Shown: positions 25,635 to 36,275 of the stretch, piece after piece
Position numbering within the stretch: position 1 is the stretch's first letter
Layout: the number at the start of each line of letters is the position of its first letter
Program-made: the position numbers and the translations under genes
Notes under the pieces: model-generated
Told to the model about the DNA's origin: nothing
Databases searched by the model: none
Seen by the model: only the letters and a program-made list of their open reading frames with translations
Assembly: GCF_022539315.1 (NCBI RefSeq)
Contig: NC_066316.1
Span: 8,013,501 to 8,077,500 of the forward strand
DNA length: 64,000 bases
Direction of reading: 5' to 3'
From: Serinus canaria
Lineage: Eukaryota > Chordata > Aves > Passeriformes > Fringillidae

Positions 25635-26286
25635 TGTTGGGAAGGATGAAAGTTTGACAAGAAAGTCTCACAGATGTGTGTGCTTGGCAGAAAGATTTTT
25701 AAATGTAGAATCTGAAGAAGGAATAGAAATGGAAGCAAGTTTTGATATAGAAGTAAAGAATTGCTGAGCCAGTCTTACTGGATAACCAAGGAGGCAAAGG
25801 GTCTGTTAGTTAGAAGGGGCTTTTATGACTTAGAGTAAAGGATAAACCCACCTCAAACACAATGTTTTTACCAAGCAGAAAGATAGCACAGGCAAACAAG
25901 TCAGCAAATGTTGCAAGCAGAAAAAAGGTCTCGGAATTTTCCACTGCAAGAAAACTGAAAAACAACTTCTAGCTTAAACTGTAAGGTACTAACTTTCAGT
26001 GATTGGAGAATAGTAACATGAATATGGTAATTACAGTAGTTATGACAGGCTGTAGATAAAAGTTAAGGTATAGATTGGTTCTTCTGTGTTAAGATGCTCA
26101 ACAAAGAAAAGTATAAAATGCATTGTAACCTAAACTAAGGGTCTCCAGGCCTGCCTGCAGCTGGAGCTGACAGCTGTAGGCACAGGCTCTGTCACCCACC
26201 ACCCTGGGCTGCTGTAACTCTTGGATGGAATGAACTGCATTTTGGAGAGCCCCTGGAGTCCCACATCTCCCATTTCAGCTCCTACA
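25635..26286 (+). mobile_element. Solo LTR, separate family (ERVK-like)
   Basis: Runs from TGTTGGGAAGG to CTCCTACA, 652 bp. The target repeats CTGGTC (25629-25634) and CTGCTC (26287-26292) match at five of six bases. A TATA-like AGTATAAAATGC lies at about 26110, in the position expected for an LTR promoter. No internal retroviral sequence. Confidence 0.78.
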
Positions 26287-26292
26287 CTGCTC

Positions 26293-26664
26293 AGCTGCTT
26301 TCCTTGCACGTTTTACACTCTTGTTGGGAACATGGATAGTTTGTCTTCCTCTGAGAGCTGCATGAGGGTGTCAAACCACAGAGAAATAAATCTACAGTGG
26401 TTGAAGAATATTGGTAGACCCTTTTTTTTCCTAGAACAGTCCTGTACAATTCAAAGCTGCCACTTGAACACTGGTAGTTTCAATCCTGATGACATCTTTT
26501 GCAAGATTTTGGTGGATTTTTTAAGTTGCTTTTTTTGAGGAAAAGCATCCAAAGTTACATCTTCATTATTGCTTTGAAAGGAAATCAGTAATGAGTGGCA
26601 GGTACCTCACAAGGACAACTACCCTGGTTCAGACCAGACTCAGAATTCCCTGCTTGGCAAGGGG
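26293..26664. other. Short intergenic gap, no gene
   Basis: Unique-looking sequence between two LTRs. Confidence 0.5.
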
Positions 26665-26670
26665 ATGGCT

Positions 26671-27180
26671 TGTGGGATTCACATTCTCTGAAGCAGAGAG
26701 AGGCAGGGAAGGGAATGACCAAACCAGTTCTGATCTCATTTGCTGCCCCTGTGTTTGTGCACAAGTGGAATGCACTGGGGAAGATAGTTCACCTGAAGGG
26801 CTTTGGTGATTGGATTCTGCTGTGAGTGTTTTGTTTTCCTGACCAGTCTCTGCCAGCTGGGTCCTGATGGCTGGTCAGGAGACAGCCACCAGATTTTGCT
26901 GAGTTCTTGTCCAGTTTCAGTTTAAATCCAATATAATATAGTATAAAATTAAATATAAATCCAATGTAATATAGTATAGAATTATATGGTATAATATATA
27001 TATATTAATATAATATATTATATAATATATAATAATATATATTATAATATAGTATAGAATTAAATATAAATCCAAGGTATATAGTATAGAATGATATGGT
27101 ATAATAAAGTGGTTAATTAGCCCTCTGAATCAATGGAGTCAGATCATTCTTCCCAGACACTGGGGTCATTATTCCCAGTA
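26671..27180 (+). mobile_element. Solo LTR, relative of group B (ERVK-like)
   Basis: Starts TGTGGGATTCACATTCTCTG and carries AATCAATGGAGTCAGATCATTC near its 3' end, as in group B. The exact 6-bp duplication ATGGCT lies at 26665-26670 and 27181-27186. The last bases read CAGTA rather than CA. An AT-rich tandem tract occupies 26926-27110. Confidence 0.88.
26926..27110. repeat. AT-rich tandem expansion inside an LTR
   Basis: Three copies of a block with cores AAATCCAA and ATAGTATA, separated by TATAATATAT runs. The region corresponds to the short AT tract of related LTRs. Confidence 0.85.
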
Positions 27181-27186
27181 ATGGCT

Positions 27187-29171
27187 CACAGCACAGGATG
27201 ATACAGGGCAGACAGCAGCCTGCCCACTAAAGGAACACTAAAATGATGTCTTCCCTCTCATCTCTGGGTTCATGGATTTCATACCAACATTAAATTACAG
27301 CTCCAGGGCTGACACTTGCTAGAAGTGAGCACAAAGGCTGTGGGGCACTGAGCTCCCACTGGGGGCTGTGACCAAAAGGATCTTCTGTGGTGACAGAGAA
27401 CAAGCCCAGAGGGAAGTTTGCTGTGTCAGTCACAGCAGTGATTGATGTCAATATAAATATATATATATATTTTTAATAGCTTTTAAAACCTTGGGCTGGC
27501 CCTCAGCTCCATGCAATGCACCAGTGCTCTGCCGTGTCAGCTGAAAATGCATCACTGAAATCACATTCCTTGCAGGGGATGATTCCATAGCTGCTGCTCC
27601 CTTGGCCTCAGATCAACTGGTGAGAAATCCAGGCTGGAGCTCCCTGAGGGAGCCCCTGGAGCTCTGTGTGCTGGGAGGGCTCAGAGAACACCTTGTCTGA
27701 GGGATAAATGATAATTTGTTTGTGTATCTGGATCCTTTCAGGAGAGCTGGTTCATGACCTTTGATTGAAATGTCTCCTTACATTTGATGTCTTACAACTT
27801 GAACACTTTTCAGTGACATGGGTCCATCCTTCCTATGTTGGCCAAGTTTTGAAGGCTCATCCAAAATGGAAAGCTATTAAAAATATATATATTTAGTCCA
27901 AATTACTGGACCTTTCTTTTGCCTCTTAAAAGTTCTTGCACATGCCTGTGACCTCTTAAATAGAATATTTGGTTTAGTGCAGTAGGAACAAACCCATCAT
28001 TAGCTCCCAAGAGAATAACATTTCATTGTCCAACTAACATGGATTGTTTTATAATACTGCAGTTTTGTTTTCCTGAACAAGGATGCAGGCACTGAATTAC
28101 TGAATTCAGCTCTGCTTCTTTCACCTAAACACAGGTACTCCTCAAGCATTCCCTCAGGACTGGCCAGGAGAGTTAATTAATGAAAAACAAAATGTAAAGC
28201 TTTTTACAGGGTTGCAGCTTGGAGGAGGCTTTTTGTAAAGGCACTTTTAGAAAATCATTTGATTTTCTAACTCCAAAATACAAGTTAATGATGATAATTT
28301 TAAAAATTAAAACCCAGCTGGTAATGTTAAAAATTAACCATTGCCACACTTTTCCAAAGCAATTCTTGATAACATGAAAACACCACAAAGCATTTTCATG
28401 GTGAAGCTGCTGAGTTTCTTCTTGGCTTTAAAAACACAGATTTTTAAGTTTTATTCTGGTTCTGTGGAAGGCCCTCCCCACAGAAAGCCACATCATTTCC
28501 CAGGTTTATTGAGCAGAGCTTTTTTTTCCCCTTCCATCAGGAGAGCAAACCTGATCCTGCAAAAGCAGGCACAATCCTCTCTGCATTACTACTGACTGCA
28601 CTTTAGAGTTCTTGTAAAAACACCTTCTCCTAGCAGGCACTCACACTAGAAACAGCTGTGGGCCATGCCAAGTACTGCCAGAGAGATTAATTAATCTCCT
28701 CTTGTAAAATTTCTCAGAAGACAATCACAACCCCCAATTAAAAAAAAAAAAAAAAAAAAAAATTAGCACTTTTGGTTTTGGGGACTGAGCCAATTAATAT
28801 TTTAAAAGCAGATGGGTCTCAGCTTGGTCCTTTTAATGTAACTTGGATGTGCTCTGTTGAGCAAATGCCTAATTACTTTGTGGGTGTTTGCTCAGAAATG
28901 GCATTTAGTTTAAACACTGCTCCAGTATCTGTGCTTCCAAGGGTCAAGTGGAGCTGCTGAGTTTGAAAGAGAAGGAAATTCAAGTTCTTCAGTTGGTCAT
29001 TTAGAGAAGGTGGAGCTTTGAGTGAGAGCAGAGCAGTAAATAAAACTCAGAGGCAGCACAGCTCCTGCACTGGTGCAAACAAAGAGGCACCTGGTGTGCA
29101 AGGATTGCTCACATTGCTGAGTCCTGTTGGAATGAGACCCTGAGCTGGCTGTAGGGACAAGGTGGGGAGCA
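27187..29171. other. Intergenic sequence, no gene recognised
   Basis: Contains short AT runs near 27455-27475 and 27880-27895 and a poly-A run at 28741-28762. No gene. Confidence 0.5.
28741..28762. repeat. Poly-A run
   Basis: Twenty-two A bases in a row. Confidence 0.9.
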
Positions 29172-29300
29172 TTCCACAGAATCAGCTGGGTTGGAAAAAC
29201 CTCTGAGGCTGAGTCCAGCCCATGAGCAAACACCTCCTGGTCAGCTAGAACATGGCCCTGAGTCCTTAAAGGCTCCAGGGACAGTGGCTGCTCCACCTGT
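29172..29300 (-). mobile_element. CR1 LINE 3' fragment, reverse
   Basis: Reads on the + strand as CACAGAATCAGCTGGGTTGG, then AAAACCTCTGAGGCTGAGTC, CTAGAACATGGCCCTGAGTCC and CTCCAGGGACAGTGGCT. This is the reverse-complement pattern of the CR1 3' region. Short and inactive. Confidence 0.75.
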
Positions 29301-32300
29301 GCTGCTGAGGAAATCCTCTCCTGAGCTGTCACCCTGGGAAGTTCACTTTGTGCCATAAATTAATGAATGACTTCATCAAATAATGGATCTGCCCTAGGGG
29401 AGGCTCCTGGATGGAGAGGTCACTCTCAGCTTCAGCCTTTAGGTGCACACAGCCACCACCCAGAGCTCCAGCTCAATCTCACACCTACTTTAGATCACAG
29501 TGGGCAAAACCCTTCAATTGTTTCAGAGCATCCAAGTGAGAAAACCAAAGCCCAGAGAGGGAAGCAGCTCTGCCCAGCTCTGTCAGAAGTGGTCAGTGCC
29601 CAGAGGCCTTGCACACAGACCCTGGGGTTCCTTCACACTGCCCAGGGATTTCTGGCTGCCTGCAGGTTTCAGAGCACCACTTTGTGTGAAAAGGGATGGG
29701 AGGATCATTTCCATCCTGACACAAATACCAGCTGCAAGTCACTTTTCCCCCTCCCTTAGATCAGCCTCACTGAGAGACTCAGTGATGATGCTGCAGGTCC
29801 CCTTTGCTCAGGACAGAGCTGTGGAAATCACTGCCCTCACCTTCTCCACTCTGCCTGAGCAGTACAACAGACACAAAATGTTTTGACAGCATCTCCTGTG
29901 AACTCTTTGCTGGAAACCCCCTAAAAAGCCAGTGGGAATTCTGGGTTTACAGAAGGGATTCTTACTCAGTTTATCTGTTCTAGGTGCTTCTGTAAATCTC
30001 ATCTTTGCTGAAGGAGCAGCAGGCACAGGGGAGTGAGCTGGGTTTTGTCCTGACTCTGGCACTAGCAGCAGAGCTGTCAGCTCAGCACTGTTGGGAGATT
30101 TTCTCCTGCTTGGCTGATGTGAGAGACAGAACACGTTTCTCAGGCAGGGGTGAGTCTGTGGGTCAGAATCTCTGCTGCAATGCAGACTCAGGGATTTCAG
30201 AGCCAATGTTTTGGCACAGCCATGCCTCAGGAGTAATGGAGAGCTCCCCTAGTCTTCCTACTCAATGTTTTTCAGACCAAGTCCTCAATTTTTCAATATC
30301 AAAAGACAAATGCCAGGGCTATGGAGCCAAATTTCTCACTAATGCAGTTTGAAGCAGCATCATTTTATCTCTACTACAGCAGATCAATCTCTTTTTTAAA
30401 ACCTGCTGATTTTTATCTATTATTTACTTTTAGGCTTATTACAGAATTCTTTTTAGTTAGCATTTAAACACAATTTCCTGCTCTCTGGAGGAAACCTGTC
30501 AGGATCCTACCCAGCACCTCTCACTCTGGGAATCAAGCTGGCTGCATTTTGGAAGCAGTTACTGATTTTGTTAAAGAAGCTCATGGAGCTCTAGCAGGCC
30601 TGCCAGTTGACTACATGCTTTCAGACATTTTTGACAAACACAGTTTGATTTTTAGGTCTTTTAGCAGATATTTCTATTATCTCCCTTGACACATCAGCTT
30701 CTCACCACTCAGAGATCACTACTGACCACGGAGGAGGAGCTTTTCTTTTGAAGGTTCATACCCACACATCCCTTCTCTCCTTTCCAGTACATTCCTTTTT
30801 GTTAATTCCTCCTTTTAACCCTGATGGGCAAATGGCACCAGCTCTGTTTTTGCTCACAGCACAGCCAGCCATGGCAGCAGAGCAACACAGGACAATTTAC
30901 ATCCAATACTGGGGTAGATTTTGCAGTGACTTAGAGCATAAGGAGGGCTGTAAAAGACCTCTCACCTGTAGCTGCTACACAGATCCATTTACACAGGAGC
31001 ACATCCTGAGGCCAAGCACAACACAGCCTAAATTAGAGATGCCCAGGGTCAGGCCCCTTCCCAATTCAGGGCACCCCCAGCTCCATCTAGAATCAGGGGC
31101 AGCTGCAGATGTGCTGCAGATGTGCTGCAGATGTGCTGCAGATGCACAAGTCTCCCTCAAGAGAAATCAGGTGTGGAAGACAGGCTCTCAGGCTGCCAGC
31201 AATGAAGAATTTCCCCTTGCAAAATAATACCAGTCACCTTAAAATCTTACATTTTGGGGATGTTTTGGAAGGAGAGTGGAGGCAGATGCATCTTCTGCAG
31301 CCATAAGTGAATGCCAACATGTTGAGCAGGAGATCTGAGGTTTGTCACAGGGCTCAGAGCTGAGTCTGGATCAGTTTTGAAGAGAATTCAGGGTCTGTGT
31401 TTGCAGAGAAGCTGAGGCTGAGCTGTGACAGCCAGTGCCAGGATAAACAGCTGAGACTACAACTCTGACTTTCAGTTCTGACTTTGCCTTATGGGAATAC
31501 TTTGCATGTCATCATCCCCTCTGCCACTAATAGCCACAGAGAGAGGGTTTACAGCAAAAGAGAGAATCCTTTTTCCTTTTCTGTTTTATGTGTTAATGTA
31601 TCATTACAAAAGGGGGAAAAAACCCAACAAGGAAAGATGTAAAGGTAAGAAAGAAATAATACTGCCATTCTGAAGACACTTTAATTCAGCATCAACCTGT
31701 CAGCTATGAAAAAGAGGGGCTCTGGAAGCTGCCATTATGCTGCCACCACCACCTATAATGTTTCATAATGGATTTAACACAATGCCTCTCCAGGCATAAA
31801 GAAGCAAACTGCACCATTCCTGACCAAAAAAAAACAACAAAAAAAGCACTGCTATATTTTCAGAAGGTTAAGCAGAGCATTGGTATTCATGTCCCATTCT
31901 CCTTTCTTCATCTCTCCCTTCCCATGATGACTTAGGGTATTTTATATACAAAAAGCCCACTGTTTACATTGAGGAAAAAAACCCACAGCCTACCTGCTAA
32001 GACAGCAAACACCCCATATTTCAGAAGAGCAATAACGTGGGAAATGACTGATCCTGTGTGATTCAGCCTTGTGTTCCAATCTGCAAATTGGCATCACCCT
32101 GATCATCACTGCAGTGAGCACAGCACAGGATCACAGATGTAGCTGCAAAACACAGCTTTGAGGCTCAGTGCTGCACCCTGAACTCCCAGGGCCCAAGAAA
32201 CACCCTGGGACAGACCCTCAGAAACCAGCTCTGCAAGAGGTGATAATGCACAGGGAAAATCTGGGGGCAGAGGCACCAGAGCTCAGCACTGGCCTGGGCT

Positions 32301-32385
32301 CCTGCACTGCCCCCAGCTCTGTGGAGCAGCAGCAGGATGGGCTGGGGAGGAGCTCCTGGGGTCAACCCTGCTGTGCACAGGGAGC
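29301..32385. other. Intergenic sequence, no gene recognised
   Basis: No supported gene. Contains the 11-bp tandem repeat at 31106-31147. Confidence 0.5.
31106..31147. repeat. 11-bp tandem repeat (CAGATGTGCTG)n
   Basis: Three perfect units from 31106, 31117 and 31128, then a partial fourth. Confidence 0.92.
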
Positions 32386-32417
32386 CAGGCACGCTCTGGG
32401 GGCAGGCACAGGCAGCA
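32386..32417. repeat. 32-bp direct repeat unit, left of an LTR
   Basis: Matches 33081-33112 at 31 of 32 bases (core GCTCTGGGGGCAGGCACAGG). The LTR at 32422 separates the two units. Confidence 0.9.
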
Positions 32418-32421
32418 CAGG

Positions 32422-33071
32422 TGTGAAAAGGGCATTTCATATGGCTCTAGGCAGATATTCACTCGATATTTTTCACTCTAAGTATTGTGTTGTATTGATC
32501 AGTAGTGCTGTATTTACATTTTTATAGTATGGTAAGTGTCGTTTTGTAGATAAAAGGTAACTTTTGTAGTTAAAATAGGAACTATGTAAGTGGGATATTT
32601 TTAAAGAAAGGGATGAGGTACTCACACCAAGATAGCAGCCACAGGACACTTTAATCTTTCAGAGAAAAGGAATTTATTGCTCTCTGATCTGAAGAAATGA
32701 ACTTCTTCCTGCCTGGCTAAGGATTGAAGGCACTGTCAGGATTCAGAGGAAGAAGCTGACACTGCCCAAACAGAATCCTGTGTTTGAATGGAATTTATGC
32801 ATCATGGATGATGCATAAATGGTGTATGAATATGGAGCAGGCTGTTGCTTTTAAGGGTTAATCCTCTGTTAAGGTGTGTCCTTTTTTGGGCTTATTTTGC
32901 CCAGAAAGAGGTACCCAAACTGTCTGTAACTCTTTGTTTCTATTGTCTCATATTGTCCTAATCCCAATTGTCCAAATTTTTATTACTCTAATTATATTGC
33001 TATTTTTATAACCATTTTATGACTATTAAACTTTTAAAATTTTAAAACCAAATGTTTGGTGTTTTTCTCAC
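32422..33071 (+). mobile_element. Solo LTR, group A copy 4 (ERV1-like), diverged
   Basis: Starts TGTGAAAAGG and ends TTTTTCTCA(C), about 650 bp. The first 130 bp are diverged, and the rest matches the copies at 5311 and 9184. CAGG lies before it (32418-32421) and after it (33072-33075), which fits a 4-bp target duplication if the end carries one extra base. It contains a perfect palindrome at 32793-32820 that the other copies lack. Confidence 0.85.
32793..32820. repeat. Perfect 13-bp palindrome with 2-nt loop
   Basis: The arm ATTTATGCATCAT (32793-32805) is followed by GG and then its exact reverse complement (32808-32820). Confidence 0.97.
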
Positions 33072-33080
33072 CAGGAAAGG

Positions 33081-33112
33081 CAGGCAGGCTCTGGGGGCAG
33101 GCACAGGCAGCA
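33081..33112. repeat. 32-bp direct repeat unit, right of an LTR
   Basis: Partner of 32386-32417, lying nine bases past the LTR end. Confidence 0.9.
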
Positions 33113-33132
33113 GGGGAGCTGCCCAGCTCATC

Positions 33133-33952
33133 TGTCACTGTCACATTCTCCGAAAAATCCCCTTGCCCAGGATTCTTCTCCTGGGAAGCTGAGAAGCCTC
33201 AGAGAAAAAGGAAAACAAGAATTATCTGATTGTTTCTCCTGTGTTTTGCTGCTTTGGAATGTGGTTGGAGATTGTTTATCCAACATGTGAATTGTTTTTA
33301 CTTAACGACCAATCCCCATCCAGCTGTGTCAGGACTCTGGAAGGAGTCACAGGTTTTTAAGTAGTATCTTGTTAAGCCTTCTGCAAGTAACCTTCCTCTA
33401 TTCTTTAGTATAGTTTTAGTACAGCATTCCATAATATAATAATAAAATCTAATAGTAATATAATAACAAAATAAAAATTATTTTAATATATGTTATGATA
33501 ATAAAATGAAACGATAATAAAATGAAACAATAATAAAAAATAAAATTAAAAAAATAAACAATTAAAGAAAACTACAAAAAATAAAACCAAAATAAAAACC
33601 TTTAAAAATAAATTTAAAAAAATTAAAAATTAATGAGAAAATAAAATAAAAAATAAATTACAAATAAAATTACAAATTAAAACAAAAAATTAAAATAAAA
33701 ATAAATAGATAACATTAAAAATAAAATTAAAATTTAAAAAATTAAAAAGGAATAAAAATAAATTAAAATAATATAAAATAGAATATTAAGAATAAAAGAA
33801 ATAAAATAAAAAATAAAAATAAAAAATAAATTAAATATGAGAGAACACAACATATTATAATATAATACCATAAAATAATAAATTAGCCTTCTAAGAACAT
33901 GGAGTCAGATTCTCAATTCCTCCTCCATCCAGGGGACCCAGCAAACACCACA
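33133..33952 (+). mobile_element. Solo LTR, group B copy with A-rich expansion (ERVK-like)
   Basis: Starts TGTCACTGTCACATTC and ends AAACACCACA. The target repeats CTCATC (33127-33132) and CTCAGC (33953-33958) match at five of six bases. It is about 820 bp, twice the 396-424 bp of the sister copies, because about 430 bp of A-rich DNA (33430-33865) sits between the AGTATAG...GCATTCC segment and CATAAAATAATAAATTAGCC. Confidence 0.9.
33430..33865. repeat. A-rich (AATAAA/TAAAAA)n expansion inside an LTR
   Basis: About 430 bp almost free of G and C, built from AATAAAA, AAATTAAA and TAATAAAATG-like words. Confidence 0.92.
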
Positions 33953-34303
33953 CTCAGCCATTCACTAATGGCACCTGCCCATGCCAAAAGCCCCTGTGGG
34001 GAGCATTAAGGGGAAGGGATGGAAATGAAGCCCAAGGCTGCTCCCACTGTGCTTTGGGAGAGCCCAGGACACCTTTCCCCACTGCCATCCCATTGCTGCT
34101 AAAAGAACAGCCTGCTCCCTGGGGCTGGGCACCAGCTAAGGTGCCTTTCAGCATTTCTCCCCCAGGGTGATCCAGTTCATGCTCTGACTTCCTCCCCTCC
34201 TTTCCCCATCCCCTGAAGTTCTGCTCTTCTCCTCTGCCAGAGGGGACTGCACACCCCCAGCAAGCAGTGCCTTACCCTGCTGGGGCTGCTGTTGCTAAGA
34301 GAC

Positions 34304-34324
34304 TGAGAGAGAGAGAGAGAGAGA
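34304..34324. repeat. (GA)n microsatellite
   Basis: About ten GA units. Confidence 0.9.
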
Positions 34325-35249
34325 TCCTACCCACTCAAATTCCCCTACAAATCCCAATATTCCTCCTGTTGCTACTCTCCAGCCCTACTGAGATACCATT
34401 GGTGCAACCTGGGTATCCCACAGCCCCCTGTGGGTTTTATGGGATGTTCTCTGCCACTGGCGAGCGCTACTGACAAAGTCCCCAAAATGACATTGCAGTA
34501 ATTAACATGGAATTGGCACAAACACAGATGAAATCGACTCTTGTGGGAAACCACCGAGGCCAGAGGAGGTCAGAGATCTTGCCTGGATCTAAAAGATCAA
34601 GATCTTCCAGAGCAAGACAGGTTCACAAAAATATCCTTGGAAAGCCAAGCTCAAAGTGAGCCATTGGAGGTCATGGCACAGCACTGGATAAAGTCCCTCC
34701 AAATGCTACTAAATTATGATTTTATATCAGTGTTCAGGTTGATTTTTCCCCCTTCCTCTGAGAATGCAGGGGAGTTTACTCTGCCAACACTCCTGGCAGG
34801 AGTCTCTCTCAAGCTTACAGAAAGGCTGGCAAATACCAAATAATAACAAATCTTATTGACAAGGCAAAAACATGGAGTAAGTTTTTAAAACTCTCCTGAA
34901 GTATTGCCGTGTTGCTAGGCTGACAGAATTATCAAACCCCTCCAGTCCCTGACAGCAGTGACAGACTTTTGCAGGCTCACAACAGTTCTCAATTTCAAGG
35001 CCTGTTTGCTGCCTGTGTCTGTCAGGCACACCACCTGCAACTTGCTGGGTTCTTAATTCTCCATTAAATTGGAGACACTGACGAGGATGCATGGAGAGAT
35101 TTCAGCCATCCCACCAAAACCATGGGAACATGCCAGTGAGTGATGTCCTGATGCCTTTGTGTGTGCACAGAAATCACTTGGGCTGGAAAGCTTCCCCAGC
35201 TGAACAGGAGGCATAAGGACAACAGATTGTGGAGGCAGAGATCTCAAAA

Positions 35250-35303
35250 ACAAAAACAAACAAACAAAAAAACAAACCCCCCCCCAAAAAAAAAAAAAAA
35301 TTC
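35250..35303. repeat. A-rich/C-run low-complexity tract
   Basis: AAAC/AAACA repeats, then a C run and a long A run. Composition resembles 16176-16330. Confidence 0.9.
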
Positions 35304-36215
35304 AAGGTTATGAACTGGCCAAAGAGCTCCAGATTGATTTTACAGAGAGAGCAGAGCTTGGGGTACAGCAGCAAACAGCCTCAGAACTACCCATGGGAAT
35401 GCTGTTAATTAATAAAAGGGGAGCAAAGAGATCTGGGAGCAATCAGTAGGAAACTGGGGCTTCTGTTCCACCTTTTTGTTCCAGGTTTAACTTTCCATCC
35501 ATCCATCAGCCAGACAGACATCCAGCTGGTCACCCTAAAAAGTGTTGAGATGGCAAACCAGCCATCTGCTTGTCAGGGCTGAAAAGCTTCACCCCCTCTC
35601 AGACCACCTCTCTTCATACAGGTCTTTGTGCAAAGTGAGCAAATCTTCTGTTGAGCCTCCCATGGAGGCATGTTTTCCACACTTGGATAATTTGAAAGCA
35701 GTTTTAAGGATTTCTGGTATTAAATAAGTCTGGTTTGGAAATAAAAAGAACACCTCAAAGTTGACCATAACAAGTATTCCTTTTCTGTGTGCTGCAAGGC
35801 AGTTTGGGACCAAAATCCCATGCAGAAACCTCCAAAGAGAGACAAAAATCAGAAGTGTACAGGAAGCTGATGGGCAAAGTGGAGGCTGACAGAACCCCTG
35901 CTCCCTCTGACAGGGAAGAATTACAGATAGCTGAGAACCTGGCATGTTTGAGGGGACAGCTCTTCTGCAAAACAGAAAGGTAAATTAGACATAGAAGAAG
36001 CAGACATGGATAAAACAAGTTTTCTGTGCAATGTTTATAAGGAATGGGGAATGTGGAGAAGATGCCAAGAACAGCCATACATTTTGGGGAAGAAAGCAGA
36101 AATAGTCAGAAATTGAGATAACGCCAGAAATAGTTCGAAAATTTTTTAGAATGTCACAAGGCTGACAAAACATCAGGGCCAGATGGGATCTGTCTCAGAA
36201 AAATCAAACCATTAA

Positions 36216-36275
36216 CCAAAAAAAAAAAAAGGGGGAAAAAGGGAAAAAAAACCAAACCAAAAATACAAAAAACCA
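36216..36275. repeat. A-rich low-complexity tract
   Basis: A runs with GGGGG, GGG and CC interruptions. Confidence 0.85.

Noticed and set aside
31106..31147. CRISPR-like repeat array
   Set aside because: Units are 11 bp with no spacers; it is a simple tandem repeat in vertebrate DNA.
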